Origin: Oscarella lobularis | Lineage: Eukaryota > Porifera > Homoscleromorpha > Homosclerophorida > Oscarellidae | Length of the DNA: 64,000 nucleotides | Reading direction: 5' to 3' | NCBI RefSeq assembly: GCF_947507565.1 | Contig: NC_089181.1 | Coordinates: 2,799,614 to 2,863,613, forward strand | Part shown: positions 47,531-62,204 of the stretch, piece by piece | How the letters are laid out: every line of letters starts with the position of its first letter | Position numbering within the stretch: the stretch's first letter is position 1 | The notes under the pieces: model-generated | What the model was told of the DNA's origin: nothing | Databases searched by the model: none | What the model saw: only the letters and a program-made list of their open reading frames with translations | Position numbers and translations under genes: made by a program

Positions 47531-49220
47531 TGGGACGGCGGTGACTGTGCTCGATCAAGGAAAGGCGACCGCCGGCCCTGGTCTGGCGTTGCCGCAAGTG
47601 ATCGTGCCGGAGTCGGACTTGATGACCATTGACGTGACGGAGTTGGATTTAGGCCACACGGAAGAATCTATGAATGATTTGGAGGAATTGATTTTTAAGG
47701 ATAGTCAGGGTCACAATGCCGTTTCCACAACGATGCCACCGGTGAATATGGTGGCAGGTGGACGGCAGATGAATGCTGCCGCTACCGCTGCTGTTTCTAT
47801 GATCAAGCAAGAGCCGGCGGCAACGGCGGCGGCGACGGCGGCAGCTCCTGTGGCAGCAATGACAGACGGCCGTAGAAAGCGTCCTCATGATCCAGTTCAA
47901 AGTGAATTGGAATGGAAGAATCAGCTGCAGATGATGCAGCGTATGCGACAGCAGGAGCTGGAAGACATGGGCATTCTTCCGAGTGTGAGAGAAGGGCAAC
48001 CCGCTCGTCCAGTGCTACGAATTGTCAATCAACCGTATCCGGTAGGAATGAATACAAACGTTTCTTCTTCTTTTTTTTTTGACTCTGTCGCATCACTCGT
48101 TGTTGCTGCAGTGCCAGAAAAAGAGATACAAGACAGACGGGCCGAAAAGGGGCATCATAAAGAGCGCAACTGGAAGCGAATATCCTTCAATTCAGGTGCA
48201 AAACAACCAAGTGAGCACACTTCCTTAGTGGTGAACTGCGTGTTTTGTCCTTCAGATTGAACGCTATGGTGGCACTGCCGATGTCGTTGCCTACGCGGCG
48301 ACGTCCACGTCAGATCCCCATCCCTTTTACGACATTGACGTCGCTCCTGATAATTATAACGCTCAAATGACGAGTCTCAGCGACGGCACACCGTGCGTGA
48401 AACTTAGCATTGGGCACGCAACCGGAATGAAGGCCATGTACGTTTTCCACGCGTCGTCCTTTGTCCTATTTTGTGAATGTTTTGTCGCAGTTTTTCCGGC
48501 GTTAGCACAAAACGGCTCAAGTTGCGCGAGGTGAAGGCCAAGCTCGGCTACGATCGATGGCTGCAGGAAAGCGAAATCGTTCACCTCGGCTTTCTTGCCT
48601 TCATTCCGACGGGAGATAATCCGCAGATTGTTCTCAACGGCTTGTCGCAGTCAATTGATGTTTATGGTAGACAGGAAGAATAAGCCTTTTATATACTTAA
48701 TCAATTGGCCTCTCCTTCTAGATGCTCTTCCAGAATTGCCGATATTGCGGAAAATAATACCCCCTCATGGCATTCGAGACGGCGGATTCGAAATGTGTCT
48801 CGTTGGACAGCACTTTAGCGGTACGTTGAATAAAAAAAGAGCTGCGATTTCGTTGAATGACGCATCTAACAGGAGCCAAAGTTAGATTCTACGATGCAGC
48901 TGGTAAGTAGAATAGAATCGATATTCAATAGAACATCGTGACGTTCTTGGTTTACACAAAGACGGAACAAATTGCAGTTGGGAGGAAATTGCCCAGCAGG
49001 ATCCTCAAGATTGCACGGAGGTACGTATGTGATAACAAATGGTCCCTCCCCTCTCTTGCTCACTCACTCACTCCTCTCATAGACTCACCTTGTCGTGAAA
49101 GTGCCTCGCTGTCCGTCTCTTATTAACAACCCTCACGCGACTCGCGTCAACGTTGAAGTGATCACGGGTCCCGTAAAGATTCCCCGACGTAGCAACACTC
49201 TTCATTTCTTTTACAGCTAA
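47250..49220 (+). CDS. Rel-homology transcription factor, NFAT-like
   Basis: ATG 47250. The long first exon encodes an acidic N-terminal region (DIDVAHLMDTMSGDFGSL, LMTIDVTELDLGHTEESMND) interrupted by alanine and threonine runs from GCC and ACG repeats, then a basic stretch GRRKRPHD. The Rel domain follows: PVLRIVNQPYP, CQKKRYKTDGPKRGIIKSAT, ERYGGTADVVAYAATSTSDP, HPFYDIDV, and VHLGFLAFIP. R-x-x-Y-x-T-D-G-x-x-RG-x-x-K resembles the NFAT recognition loop more than the NF-kB one. The IPT/TIG part reads LPILRKIIPPHGIRDGGFEM, CLVGQHFSGAKVRFYDA, THLVVKVPRCPSL, and stops at TAA 49218-49220 right after SNTLHFFYS. No ankyrin repeats and no C-terminal tail. No clear calcineurin-docking PxIxIT seen. 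Confidence 0.75.
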
Positions 49221-49514
49221 AGACAGGTCAGGTCAGCTAGGGATTCGATTCACACGATGTACCTGTACCAAACTCCTTTAGAACTTCCTACAGAAATAAG
49301 ACTGACATTCCATAGAACTTCTTTTCACATTACCATTTTGAGTTTTTTTTGTAATGCCGAGATTCGGCCGTGTATTTGCCCCGCAGGTGGTCATTTTACC
49401 ACCAACGTAGTGTCTTTTTTTTCTGATTGTGATCAGTATGCTCACCCCCCTTCCCCCAGAGTGAAAGTAGATTGTTTTTACATGCCGCCACTCCGCGCGT
49501 TTTCTTTCACAGCG

Positions 49515-51594
49515 TCACGTCTGCTTCTTCGTCCAGAGAGGCGCTGTCGGACTGGCAGTCAACTCCGCAGAGCGCCTCACGACGATGCGCTCTTCAGGAT
49601 TATACTCACCGCCGTAGTAATTTAGTAGATCTTGAATTGCCTTCTCCTCAATCTGGAGGTACGTCTTCGATAGAAGATTGAGATTGGAACTCAATGCCTC
49701 ACCTGGATGATCTCAAGCGGTTTCCTTAGCATTCTAAATGATAGAGGGAGACAGTCAAAGTCAAACAAAAACGCTATAGCACGTAATAATGTCCACCTCT
49801 CAAGCTGACTGCTGGCTTTCTCTTCTGAGCGCAGAATCTCGGAGAAAGTGTGCACGGGCGATTTTGCCACAGAATCCTCCCAGCCTCTGTGATAACGTTT
49901 TAGACGTTCTCTCGGCTGTAATGCAACGCCAACCTTGATCGCGGTGACGTTGCTGGAGAAGTGTTTAGCGGCAGAGGATGCTTGTGATTCTTGTCTTTAG
50001 CTTCTTCTTCGGCCATCAAGTCCTTGAACGCTAGTGATGGCGAAGCGAGAGGAGAGCAACCCCTTTACGTGAGTACGGTCAGTTCGGAGCTTCTTGTGGT
50101 CGCTGACAGTTGTCTTTACCATGGATTTGAGGACGGTGGAGACGTACTACAGTTGTTCTCGAGTTCTAGTCGTCTGCTTCTCTGTTTCTGAGACTTCTCT
50201 GACTTGACTGTCCATCGGATGGCAGAATTACCGTTTGAAAACTCCGCTCTACGAAGAGGAAGAAATCTCTTGGAGAAATCAGAAAAGAAAAAGTTTGTCG
50301 CACATTTTTGCTCCTTTTCTATGACCCTTAGTAGTCATCTTCTGATCCGTCGCCGGTGACTGCTCAATTCTACTTACCGCACTCTGTTTTTGTTTTTCCT
50401 TTTCAGTCGCCATTATTTGGACGAGTGAGGAAGAGGACGACGCCCCGCTGAAAAAAAATAAGCTAAAATAACAGCACAATAAATCTGTCACGCGTTACTT
50501 GCTGCAAGGCCAAATGGGCTGCTCCTGAATCAGCTTCTCCTTGTCGATGTCACGAGGCTGTATCAAAATTCTGAAGGTAAATAAACCAACTAAGACTTTC
50601 CATCTGACTTTAGGAGAAGAAACAGGAGGAGAAGAAGGCAGAGCTTTTCTCTCGTCGCATCTCGTTTTAGGAGAAGAAGTAGGAGAAACAGACGGCGGAG
50701 CTTTCTCGTCGTCGCACAATTCTTCCACTTTTTTCGCATCCAACGACGTCCCGGGAGCTTCGCTTTTGTCAACGCCAACGCTTCTCCCAACGCTACCAGT
50801 CGCAGGCAAAAGACGCTGAGGCGAATTCTGTCGCAAACACCGAGACAGCTCGTCCAACGAAAGAACTACAAAAAAAAAAGAGAACGATGTCAGTGCTCTC
50901 TCTCTATATATATATATAACAATACGGACCCACCTGTCATCTTTAGTTCTCTTGCTCCAACAGCGGGAATCTGCGTACGTACAAAGCTGTGAGACGACAC
51001 CAGTGCATTTCTTCTTACCATCGCTTGGTAAGCGGTTGAAAGCTCCTCGGCTAAGTCATCCTTCAGGTCGAGCAAATAGGATCCTTCAAGGAAAGCAGCC
51101 AAGTTGACACACATGAACTCGATGACTGTTTTCTTCAACTGCAGAGCGTTGTACGTGTCGGCGAAGTGGACGATGTCAACAGAATTTTTTAGCGTCACTG
51201 CAAAGGAAGAATAACCAATTTTACAAAGAGCCGTCACTTGCGCGTACAATTTCTAGCAATTGATAATTCGCAGAGTTCTTTTAATCGAGAAACGAGCATC
51301 TACAAATAGACGCGCTACTTCTTCGCTTTGTAACAGTCGAAGAGGATAATTACCTACCTGATCTGCAGCTATAAGAATCTGACCTAGAAGTTCAAGGTTT
51401 GACGAACCTGAGAAAGCAGGCCAATGAAGTCATTTTGTTCTTCTCTATTTATTTATCTAAGTTCCAACCTTCAAGTGCAGAGCCGTCATCCGTATAAAGA
51501 TAATCCAGAACGACTTCCAGCACTTTGGCTGAAAACGGAAGTTTAATCGTCGGCACCATATCAGTTGCCTGCACAAACACTGATTAGAGCGCTT

Positions 51595-51635
<41 letters not shown>

Positions 51636-52289
51636 TATACCTCTTTCCAACCCAAGTTGAGCATACTGTAAAAGTAATCTTCAGAGAAAAGAAAATGTTA
51701 TCGAAAATTCAAAATCGGAAAAGTCGTCAGACCGAGTCGTGCGCTGAGAATGCATTTGTGACAAGGAAACGGCTCCCCGTCAGACGACTCCAGAACGATG
51801 TCAAAAAGATGACGACTACACAAAAAGAGCAAGTGGTGGAAAACATTTACGGTACCGAAGTGATGGCGTCATCCGGCGGTTACTTAGCTTTCCTGTTCAC
51901 AGCGCCTGACCAGACCTCATCCGGCGGTTCCTTGCGCAAGCCGCAGACGTGACCAATCCTGAAATAAAACATGAAGAAGTCGCGCGTGGGGGATCATACC
52001 ACCAGAATCGAATTAACAACTGACGTACATTTGAACCAAACCGAACACTTCCAAATGTTCCGCTGCCCTGTAGAGTTGTTGCAGAATGGCTGGCATCGCT
52101 TTGAAGGCTCTAGCGAATTCTTTTTCCTTTCGTGCCGACGAAGCGTCGTCGCCGCCGCCGCCGTCGCTGTCGTCAATAGGAAATATTTCGCGACTCAGAG
52201 ACGAGGCGGACGGCACGGAATTCGGTGACAGAGTGTCATCGGGACCAGCCAAAGCCTCGGAGAACTTCACTTCTGTTCTTTTCCACACA

Positions 52290-52342
<53 letters not shown>

Positions 52343-55300
52343 CAAATCAAACGCAAAAGTCGTTTCGCATTGCAACTTGGCCTTCCACGTTTCAAGGGGC
52401 TTGCAATTTCCCGTGTAGACGTAACGTAGAAGGAGTTTAGCTACATGTTCCTCTAGGCAGATGGCATCGTCGTCTACTTGGCCGTCAAATGAGCGACGGA
52501 AGCGAGCGCTGGCATTTGCAAGGATAAGGCGATGGGCAGGGAGGAAACGACTTCCTCCTCGTAACTATTTTAGAAGAAACAAGACGAGTGCAGGAGGTAG
52601 AAGGTGACGGCAGCACAGAGCTTCTTTGTATTACCTGCAAATGATAATCATGAATCGAGTCAAATGGATCAACGTCATCGAGAAGCCGCTCCAAGTCCGA
52701 TTTTAGTAGAGATGCTGATAGGAGGGGAAAGCGGAAGACCCTGACGATAAAAAAAACATTTACGATTCCCCTGTTCGAATTCTTAAGAACCCACCCCGCG
52801 AGAGGATTCGAAGCAATTGCCATCCTATTTTGTCCCTTGTAATCGGCAAAGATTCGCTGGACGCGATGCAGATGAGGTAGACGAGTCAGTTTGAGGGTGC
52901 TTCCGCCGTCGCCGTCGCCGTCGTCCGTTCCTCGACGATCGAACGGCTTCCGCTGCTGAAAAACGTACGATTCTCGCCGGCCCGACGACAAGGACGACGA
53001 CGTTTCTTTTTGAGAGAAAAAGTTGGCCTGATAAACCTGGCCTTCATCTGCAAAATATAAGTAGACCTTCGAAGTCCAGTAGGGGGAGAGCGCGCATAAC
53101 TTGTCACCTGTAGCCAGAAAAATCTGTTTTCCTAAAGCCACGTCGACAACTGCAATTAATAAATGCACTATATCGAATCTATTGTGCCACCGCCGCCCGT
53201 CATCCCGTCGCACCTCGAACGCCTTCAATGTCGCTTTTGTTTGCCCACGTGCACCGTCGCATGGTCCTCGCACCAGACGCCCATTTCCACACCTGATACA
53301 GTACATCAATGCCAATCTGAATACCAATCAAAACAAAGGAAGGAGACCCCGAACACCCCACTCCCAATAAAAACAACGTATTAGGGCTAAAAGAGCAAGC
53401 AGTCTCACCTCGCCGTTTTTAAATAAGCCTAGAAGTAGACAGTTGCTCTCGCCGTCCTCGTCGCATTCGCCCTGCAGTCGACCAAAGCTCGCTAGCAACC
53501 TTATCTTCTTCATTGGACAGCCCAGCATCCTTGCATAAAATAAATTCGAATTTCCAACTCGGTTCCCATTCTAAAGGCCGGGCGACCCACCCCAGCGATA
53601 TTTTCTTGCAGCCATGTCTATGCATAACATAAATCTCTGCGCCCTTTGTCGGACGAACGAGGCACGCCGTCGCGGCGTCGCTGGCGCATAGCATAACAAT
53701 CTCCGCCCGTTCAGGCAAATGAGTCACCTGCATTATTTAATAGGCAGACCAACAAGTAGGAATGAGAGAGAAAGAAATATTTGTCAATCTCTCTAACTTG
53801 CTTAGGCTGGACTTGAACGGCGTCTATTTTGCTGTAGCCTAAAATACACGACACCCAATGAATATATTGAAATATCCTGTTTTCTATCTAATCGCGGGCA
53901 TTCCGCGCGAAGCCCTTTATCTTTATACCGAGTTGGCCCTCGTTCTTTCCCCAAGCGAAAACTTCCCATTTTGTCGAGACGGCCGTGTGATAGCGTCCGG
54001 CGGCGACGTGAACGACTCTCTTTCCTTTGAGCGCTTTGACCTGAGAAAGTCCCGCGCTCCCAGTTCAGACTGAGAGACCCATTATCCCATTCCCTCCCCC
54101 CGATTATCTATCTGCCTTCTTTCACAAGAACTATTTGACCCCCGCAACATGAGGACCTTGCCAGCAGGACCAATTAACCCATCAACATTCCTTTACCTCT
54201 TTAGGTGCCAAGACCTCAGTATTCTGATCTTGGAAGCCAAGTTGGCAATAGTCATTGATACCACAAGTCCACACAACACCACTAGCAAATAAAACATGAA
54301 GAGAAGATATATCTCTATCTCTCTTTACCTGTCTCCTAAAAGAACGGTGTGATTTCTTGCCGCCGCCACTCCCACCACTCTCACGCCACGCGGCAATTTC
54401 CTAACAGGACTCGGAATCTGAGTGAGACAGACAGACTCCAGTCCCCCCGAAGGGCAGAGACGACTATTTTCCCCCCTCCCGCGCTGATTCTCACCACATG
54501 GGTCTGCTCGTCGCCGTGACCCAGCCGCCCACCTCGGCCTACCCCACACGTAAATAACTGGCCGTCCGCGCACAGAAACGCTGTGTGGAATTTGCACAGA
54601 ACCACCTGAATCCACATCAATAATGATCAATTAGGAGAAACGTGCGCGTGGGCGGGGAGCACCTCTATCACGCGGCACGACGACAAGTGGGCAATCTTTT
54701 CCGGAGCCAATTTCGTCGAATCGTCCCAATGACCCAGCGTCATGTTATTATTTAATCCCCACGCAACCAATTCCGTATCTGAAGAATTTTCAGAGAACTC
54801 AATTTTTTTGTATATTTTTTACTCATTCGCTCGACGGCAGTCCACGGACGATTTTTGTTCGCCAAGTCGATGGGAGTTAGAAGCTCCCTATCGAGACTAT
54901 AGAGACTGGAACCTCGCTATACGAAGAGAGAGAAAGAGGCATTCGCTCTTATTCCCTCATTTCAAATGCAGACGCAATGATTGACCTTGAGTAAACTGAG
55001 GCCGTTCTGCACATTACCGTAATAGATTGCACGATGAATTGGAGTCCAGCCCGATTCCCGATCGGCGGCGTTCTTATCGAACGACGCGTTATCGAGAAGC
55101 CAATCGAGCGTGGCGCGCGATTTCCGTCGTGACGCGGCCACGTGAAGCGGCGATCGACCCCATTCGTCCGTCGTGCGACGCGATAAGCGCTGTTTGGCGT
55201 TCGGCGTCGTCGCCGACGTCGCCGCTAGCTCGTACGCTCGTCGTACGACGTCGATTGAGTCGTGAACGACAGCCGATATGAGAACGTGGCTCGGCGAGGG

Positions 55301-55345
55301 TTTCGATGTGGATCGGCGGCGAGGAAAAGCGCGCAGTTCCGTCAT
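49515..55345 (-). CDS. ibtk: IBTK-like ankyrin-RCC1-BTB protein
   Basis: ATG 55345 (MTELRAFPRRRSTSKPSPSH). Two ankyrin repeats (WGRSPLHVAASRRKSRATLD, SGWTPIHRAIYYGN) are followed by RCC1 repeats (ELVAWGLNNNMTLGHWDD, GQLFTCGVGRGGRLGHGD, VRVVGVAAARNHTVLLGD, HVAAGRYHTAV). A propeller-end region (VDVALGKQIFLATGDKL) leads to two BTB regions, the first containing a long Asp run (52291-52343), the second with LEVVLDYLYTDDGSALEG and FADTYNALQLKKTVIEFM. A Ser/Pro-rich stretch and a conserved end (YLQIEEKAIQDLLNYYGGEY, SPTAPLWTKKQT) close the protein at TGA 49515-49517. IBTK is a CUL3 substrate adaptor known to bind Bruton kinase in mammals; ubiquitin-ligase adaptor function is the safer inference here. 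About 20 short exons. Confidence 0.88.
51599..51631. repeat. (CT)n microsatellite
   Basis: About sixteen CT units in an IBTK intron, forming an extended polypyrimidine/polypurine tract. Confidence 0.9.
52291..52343. repeat. (GTC)n trinucleotide repeat encoding polyaspartate
   Basis: About eighteen uninterrupted CGT/GTC units that read as GAC (Asp) on the minus strand inside the first IBTK BTB region. Pure triplet arrays like this are usually length-polymorphic. Confidence 0.9.
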
Positions 55346-56324
55346 TTTTTTCCCAGAGGGGGATAAAGGGGGTCTCGGTGAAGCGAATGCTCAGCAGGCC
55401 ATGACTGCAAGTGAACAGGCGTGTCGGAGCAGAAAATTTACTATCGGAAGACTAGAAGAGGCGACGGAAGAGGCCAAATCATTGCGGTTTGACGCCATCA
55501 GGACGAAACGAAGGAACTGGGCATGCGTGCATATCTCCAAGCGGCGGCTCGTCGACGGAACCTACGCACGCAGCAGGCTGAATGAACTCTTATGAAGTGC
55601 CTAAACAAAGCTCAGCGTGGTTTCTTTTTTCTCTTTCTTTGCCAATCGTGTCCCATTTGCTCAGCTAGAGGCATCCGGGTTTTAGCTAGGGGAGCCTAAT
55701 GGGATCCAATGGGATCGTTCGTTGAGCGCGCGAAAATCTAGTACCGAATGCCGCACTTTCTTTGTTCGCTTGCACGTGCTGCTTGAATCCGCACGGATTC
55801 ACGTTCCTTCCCCAAGTGTTTTTCATCGTGGGGAGGCGATATCGATGAGGAGACTAGGTGGGCAGGCAGATCCATTAGGTGAACGCTTGCCACCTGAAAT
55901 AAGATAGAGTCGTTCCGTTCTCACCGCCAGCTCGGCACGGTGCCGCCGCCGCAATCGTGATGTCATGCACGCCGATTGTGTACACAAGTCAATTAATAAT
56001 GATCGGGCGGTGGCATGTCAATCTGCAATTGCCAGCCTCATTCTTATCAGGCGTAGGGGGAATTTGACGAAGAGCACCCTACTGGCCACAGGGCACCAAA
56101 CTAAACAATGCGGCACGGCGATTTACGTTGATGAGTATTAAAATGAAGGGATGGGAAGTGACATCGTAAGCAATCATCGATAGTTAGAGTGCCTCGGAGA
56201 CGCTCCTTTTTAAGTGATTGCCTTCGTACCCCCCCAAGTCATTGATTCCCTACATATTAAGCGCAGCGCGTCAGAGCAGCCGCATTCGCTGACCAGCCGC
56301 CTTCAAGAGAACATCCCGCTCACA
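55346..56324. other. Intergenic region IBTK / C-type lectin
   Basis: Divergent upstream regions of IBTK and the lectin gene. A 10-bp direct repeat (AATGGGATCC / AATGGGATCG) lies near 55699. The open frames here have no recognisable product. Confidence 0.45.
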
Positions 56325-57039
56325 ATGCTCTCCTTCTTTCTCCTCGTTCTTTATCTCGCTCTCTCTTCGTCATCCTGCCCGTCGGAATGGAAAGAGTTTC
56401 AAGGCAACTGCTTCAAGTTTTCCGCGCCCGTCGTCCGACCCGATCGTCAGCTGCTCGTCGAAGAGCCGACGACAGCGACGTGGCACGACGCGCGTCTCGT
56501 CTGTCTCAATTTGGCCGCCGACTTGGCCAGCGTTCACTCGAAAGCCGAGAACGAATTCATTCGATCTCAACTTCCCGGCAACGCATGGATCGGTAGAGCG
56601 ACCGCGGTGCAGAGACTAGTAACTCGAACGTCTATTGTTTTCGTATACAGGATATGTTGACCAAAGCTCGGAATATCACCACTGGACGGACGGATCGTCG
56701 ACGAGCTTCGACTACGTCAATTGGGCGCCGAGTGCACTGTATCACAGCAGTAGCGGCAGCGCCGACGTCTACGAACAGTCGTCGTGCGTTTACATGTCGG
56801 TTCGCAGCCGTCACCGTCCCCACTCGCCCATCGCTCCACATCCGCCGGCATTTGCTGCCAAGAGTGCGCCCGATCAACGTCGTCGTCGTCGTCGTCAGGC
56901 GGAAGCAACCGCATACGGCGTCGGTGGCGAGTGGTTCGATACAGTCAAATGTTCAAGCGTGAAGAAGTACTACGTGTGCAAGGTCGGTGTTGACGTATCC
57001 CTCCCTGACCTCCAAGTCAATGTTGACTCTCTTCTATAA
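56325..57039 (+). CDS. Secreted single-domain C-type lectin-like protein
   Basis: ATG 56325 with signal peptide (MLSFFLLVLYLALSSSS). The C-type lectin fold then runs CPSEWKEFQGNCFKFSA, TWHDARLVCLNLAADLASVH, AENEFIRSQLPGNAWIG; an intron at about 56591; then YHHWTDGSSTSFDYVNWAP and the closing WFDTVKCSSVKKYYVCK. The four canonical cysteines are visible. The calcium-site motifs (EPN/QPD and WND) are not: WFD stands in place of WND, so carbohydrate binding is uncertain. The long loop is enlarged by a basic, proline- and histidine-rich insert (RSRHRPHSPIAPHPP, RRRRRR). Stop TAA 57037-57039; alternatively the CDS splices on after YYVCK. Confidence 0.75.
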
Positions 57040-57187
57040 CCGGTCACTTTCTCCTCGGCGTTTGTTTGCCGTCTAAACAGAAAGCAGCCTGTTGCCAAGG
57101 TCGGTAGTGCAAATAGTGCACTGGGGTGGTTATTTGAATTGGTTTGTGCTCAGACTCTGTTGCTGTTGCTAACCTCGTTTCCAATAG

Positions 57188-59263
57188 CGAAAGAAACATC
57201 ACCGGAACGGTGCTCTTTCAACAATCGGTAGGTGCTTTGTAATTGCCGCCGCTGCCTTTGCTGCCGCCGCCCCGGCGGTGGCGGCGAAGACGAGCGTGGG
57301 ACGGCATTGTTGAAATAATAATTTGACCGAGGTGTCTGTTCAGTCGAGAGGCGGTCCAACGCTGATACGAGGAATAGTGAAAGGCCTTCATCCCGGCAAC
57401 AAACACGGCTTCCACATCCATCAGAAGAGTGATAACAGAGAGGGTACGGATCGTACGACCGCATGCAAAACCGTGCACTTAGCCGCCTCATTTTTATTCA
57501 GGTTGTAAATCATACGGCGGCCACTACAATCCATTCCACGCTCGCCACGGCGGTCGATTGGACGTCACGAGGTAATGGGATCCAACCAGAAGAAGATTTC
57601 GAGATTTCACATTTTTTTCTGTTTCTGTCGCTTTTTCTCCCTTCTCCTTCCCTTCAAGACACGTCGGCGACCTAGGCAATACAATCGCCAACGATGCCGG
57701 CATCGCTTCCTTTACAATGCACGACAACTGGGTTCAATTGATCGGCACTTACTCGGTGCTGAATCGCGGTGTCGTCGTTCACGCGCGATCAGACGACGAA
57801 GGTCGCGGCGACGACGAGGGCAGCATCGCCACGGGAAACGCCGGTCATCGGCTCGCCTGCGGAGCCATTCTCTGTCGGAGTTGTCTGGGTAGGAGAGAGC
57901 GAGGAGATCCAGCCCAAATGGCGAGCTGGCTCTTTATTTCCTTTTTCTTAGAAACGCTCCGCGCTGAAGCCCCTGTGCAGTCTGACGACGGAAGTGCCAG
58001 CGGTTTGTATGCTTTTCAGCAGACTATCAATCAGGTTCGGTTTTCTTACTCGCAGCAAACAAAAATAAAAGGTTTTTTAGAAGGGCATTCCCATGGCGGT
58101 GAGCGGCGACTTGAAAACGACGACAGTTGGCTCGGCGGAATACACTCATTCGCATGTCGCGTTTTTGTCCTACGAAGATTACTTGAATGGTACACAAGAA
58201 CGCAGCCCACATTTTTTTGCGCTGGGCTCGAGCTCATTTTTTTCCCCAGCCGATAAAAAGTGCGACGACCTAATCGCTCCAACGAGTTCCGAAATCGCCA
58301 AACGCGACGAGTGAGACTATTCGACATTTATCAGGCACGAAATTCACGAGTGTCTTTCGTGTAGCGAGGAAAGAACGAGTGGAATAATCGATCTTTTCGG
58401 CAAAATACTTGTGGTAGGTCATACGATCGAGCGCTCTTCGATGAACGCCGCCTCACAAGCGTTCCGTAACTTTTAGAACCAATATCGTCTAATAGACGAA
58501 GACGGCAACGTGACGAAAACGACCACACTTTGCGGCGCAGTGTGGCCCGCTCCAGGTATAGACAACGCCTCCATGCATTGTCGGCACACATCAAAAGACT
58601 TTTGTTCCAGACTACGAGTGTGCCTGCGCAAATCTAACAAATAACGGCTTCAACGGCGAGATTTGTTTTACTCAGCAGGTGGGTATCCGTCAACAGTAGA
58701 GCCTATTGAAGCGAACTCTAACTGCGTTTCAGAGCTGCGGTGGCCCAGTTAAAATCTCTGGCACAATATCTTCAACAGATGACGACTTACCGTCTTCAGT
58801 CGTTATCGCCACGCATCCCTACGGACTTTCCTTTGGTACAAAATCGACCGCCGCGTCCGCGACCTCATTTATAACCTTACCTCTCGATTGGTCTATAGGA
58901 AGCATAGAGGACGGCAGTTGCCCAGTCGAAGATGCCACTTGGATCGAAGTTTCCTCGCACACATCCGAAAGGTTTCAGCAAACAGAGCGCAAGTCGTTTC
59001 TCTGAAGCAGTCACAATATTTTCGTTTGTTTAGCGCCGACTTTCTGACCGCATGCGACACAACGTCGACTATTTCTCTAAACGGCTTCCACTCCATCGTG
59101 GGACGCACCCTGCTGGTAAAAAAAACGTTGATCTAGGTATTCGCTGAATACTATTGTTGCCGCTTAGTTCCGCAGCGTCGACGAAAGCGACGACAGAGTT
59201 GCTTGCGGCACCGTGCATTACAGCGCAGCCTGCCACGCTTCGTCGACCGATTCTTGCTTCTGA
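57188..59263 (+). CDS. Cu/Zn superoxide dismutase with extra C-terminal domains
   Basis: Exons: ERNITGTVLFQQS, then SVQSRGGPTLIRGIVKGLHP, GNKHGFHIHQKSDN (copper His pair), GCKSYGGHYNPFHARHGGRL (bridging and zinc His), HVGDLGNTIANDAGIASFTM, VVHARSDDEGRGDDEGS, and TGNAGHRLACGA with the catalytic Arg and disulfide Cys. Instead of ending there like SOD1, the frame splices on in phase (CLE|TLRAEAPVQS). It continues through several exons (GLYAFQQTINQ, DLKTTTVGSAEYTHSHVAFL, DECACANLTNNGF-like region, SCGGPVKISGTISSTDDDLP, TISLNGFHSIVGRTLL, RVACGTVHYSAACHASS) to TGA 59261-59263. The last part looks like a second, degenerate SOD-like domain. The 5' exon with the signal peptide was not located. Likely extracellular. 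Confidence 0.75.
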
Positions 59264-59523
59264 ACTTCTGCTCAAACTAAGCAATGACAGTTTTAGAGCA
59301 GACCTATTATTGTAGCAAAAACAACTTACTAATCTTATTGTCAAACATTTAGTCGAGCCTTTGTCTAGACCGATTGCATGCATAACTAAATCGAAACTAG
59401 TCAAATGCGCACGTGCAGCTGTACTAACCATCTATCCATTCATCCATAACCATAACAAAAACGCGCGAAAAAGAAAAGAAAACTAAACACAATTGCGTCC
59501 AGCGATCGAAGCCAACCTCAGTA

Positions 59524-61941
<2,418 letters not shown>

Positions 61942-62204
61942 CTTCCTTTTTGTGCGAACCAGTGCGAACTGGAACTCTTTTCTAGCGTGCTTTAAATGAC
62001 GTCACCACACGTTGATCATCTATGAGACTAGAAAAAAAACGAATGTTACTAAGGATTAACGTGCACCATTTTTCGACTTGTTTGTTTTAGAATTGTTCGC
62101 GTAGAGATAATTGATTGGGCTCACGTGTTTCTCATTCTGCCTAGGCTCCCGGATAAAAGGCGTAAAGCTGGGTTTGGCAAGCTCATTGAGCCCAGCCAAT
62201 CTCA
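61942..62204. promoter_or_regulatory. Shared promoter region PLEKHD1 / ITPK1
   Basis: A 263-bp AT-rich interval between divergent ATG codons. It must contain both promoters or 5' untranslated regions. No canonical CCAAT or TATA element stands out. Confidence 0.5.

Noticed and set aside
47427-47535. GCC and ACG repeats as a mobile element or satellite
   Set aside because: They are in-frame codon runs (Ala and Thr) within the Rel-homology gene's first exon.
49472-49681. Plus-strand open frame that could serve as a last exon of the Rel-homology gene
   Set aside because: It is the antisense of the conserved IBTK C-terminus (YLQIEEKAIQDLLNYYGGEY...PLW), and the Rel frame already stops at 49218-49220.
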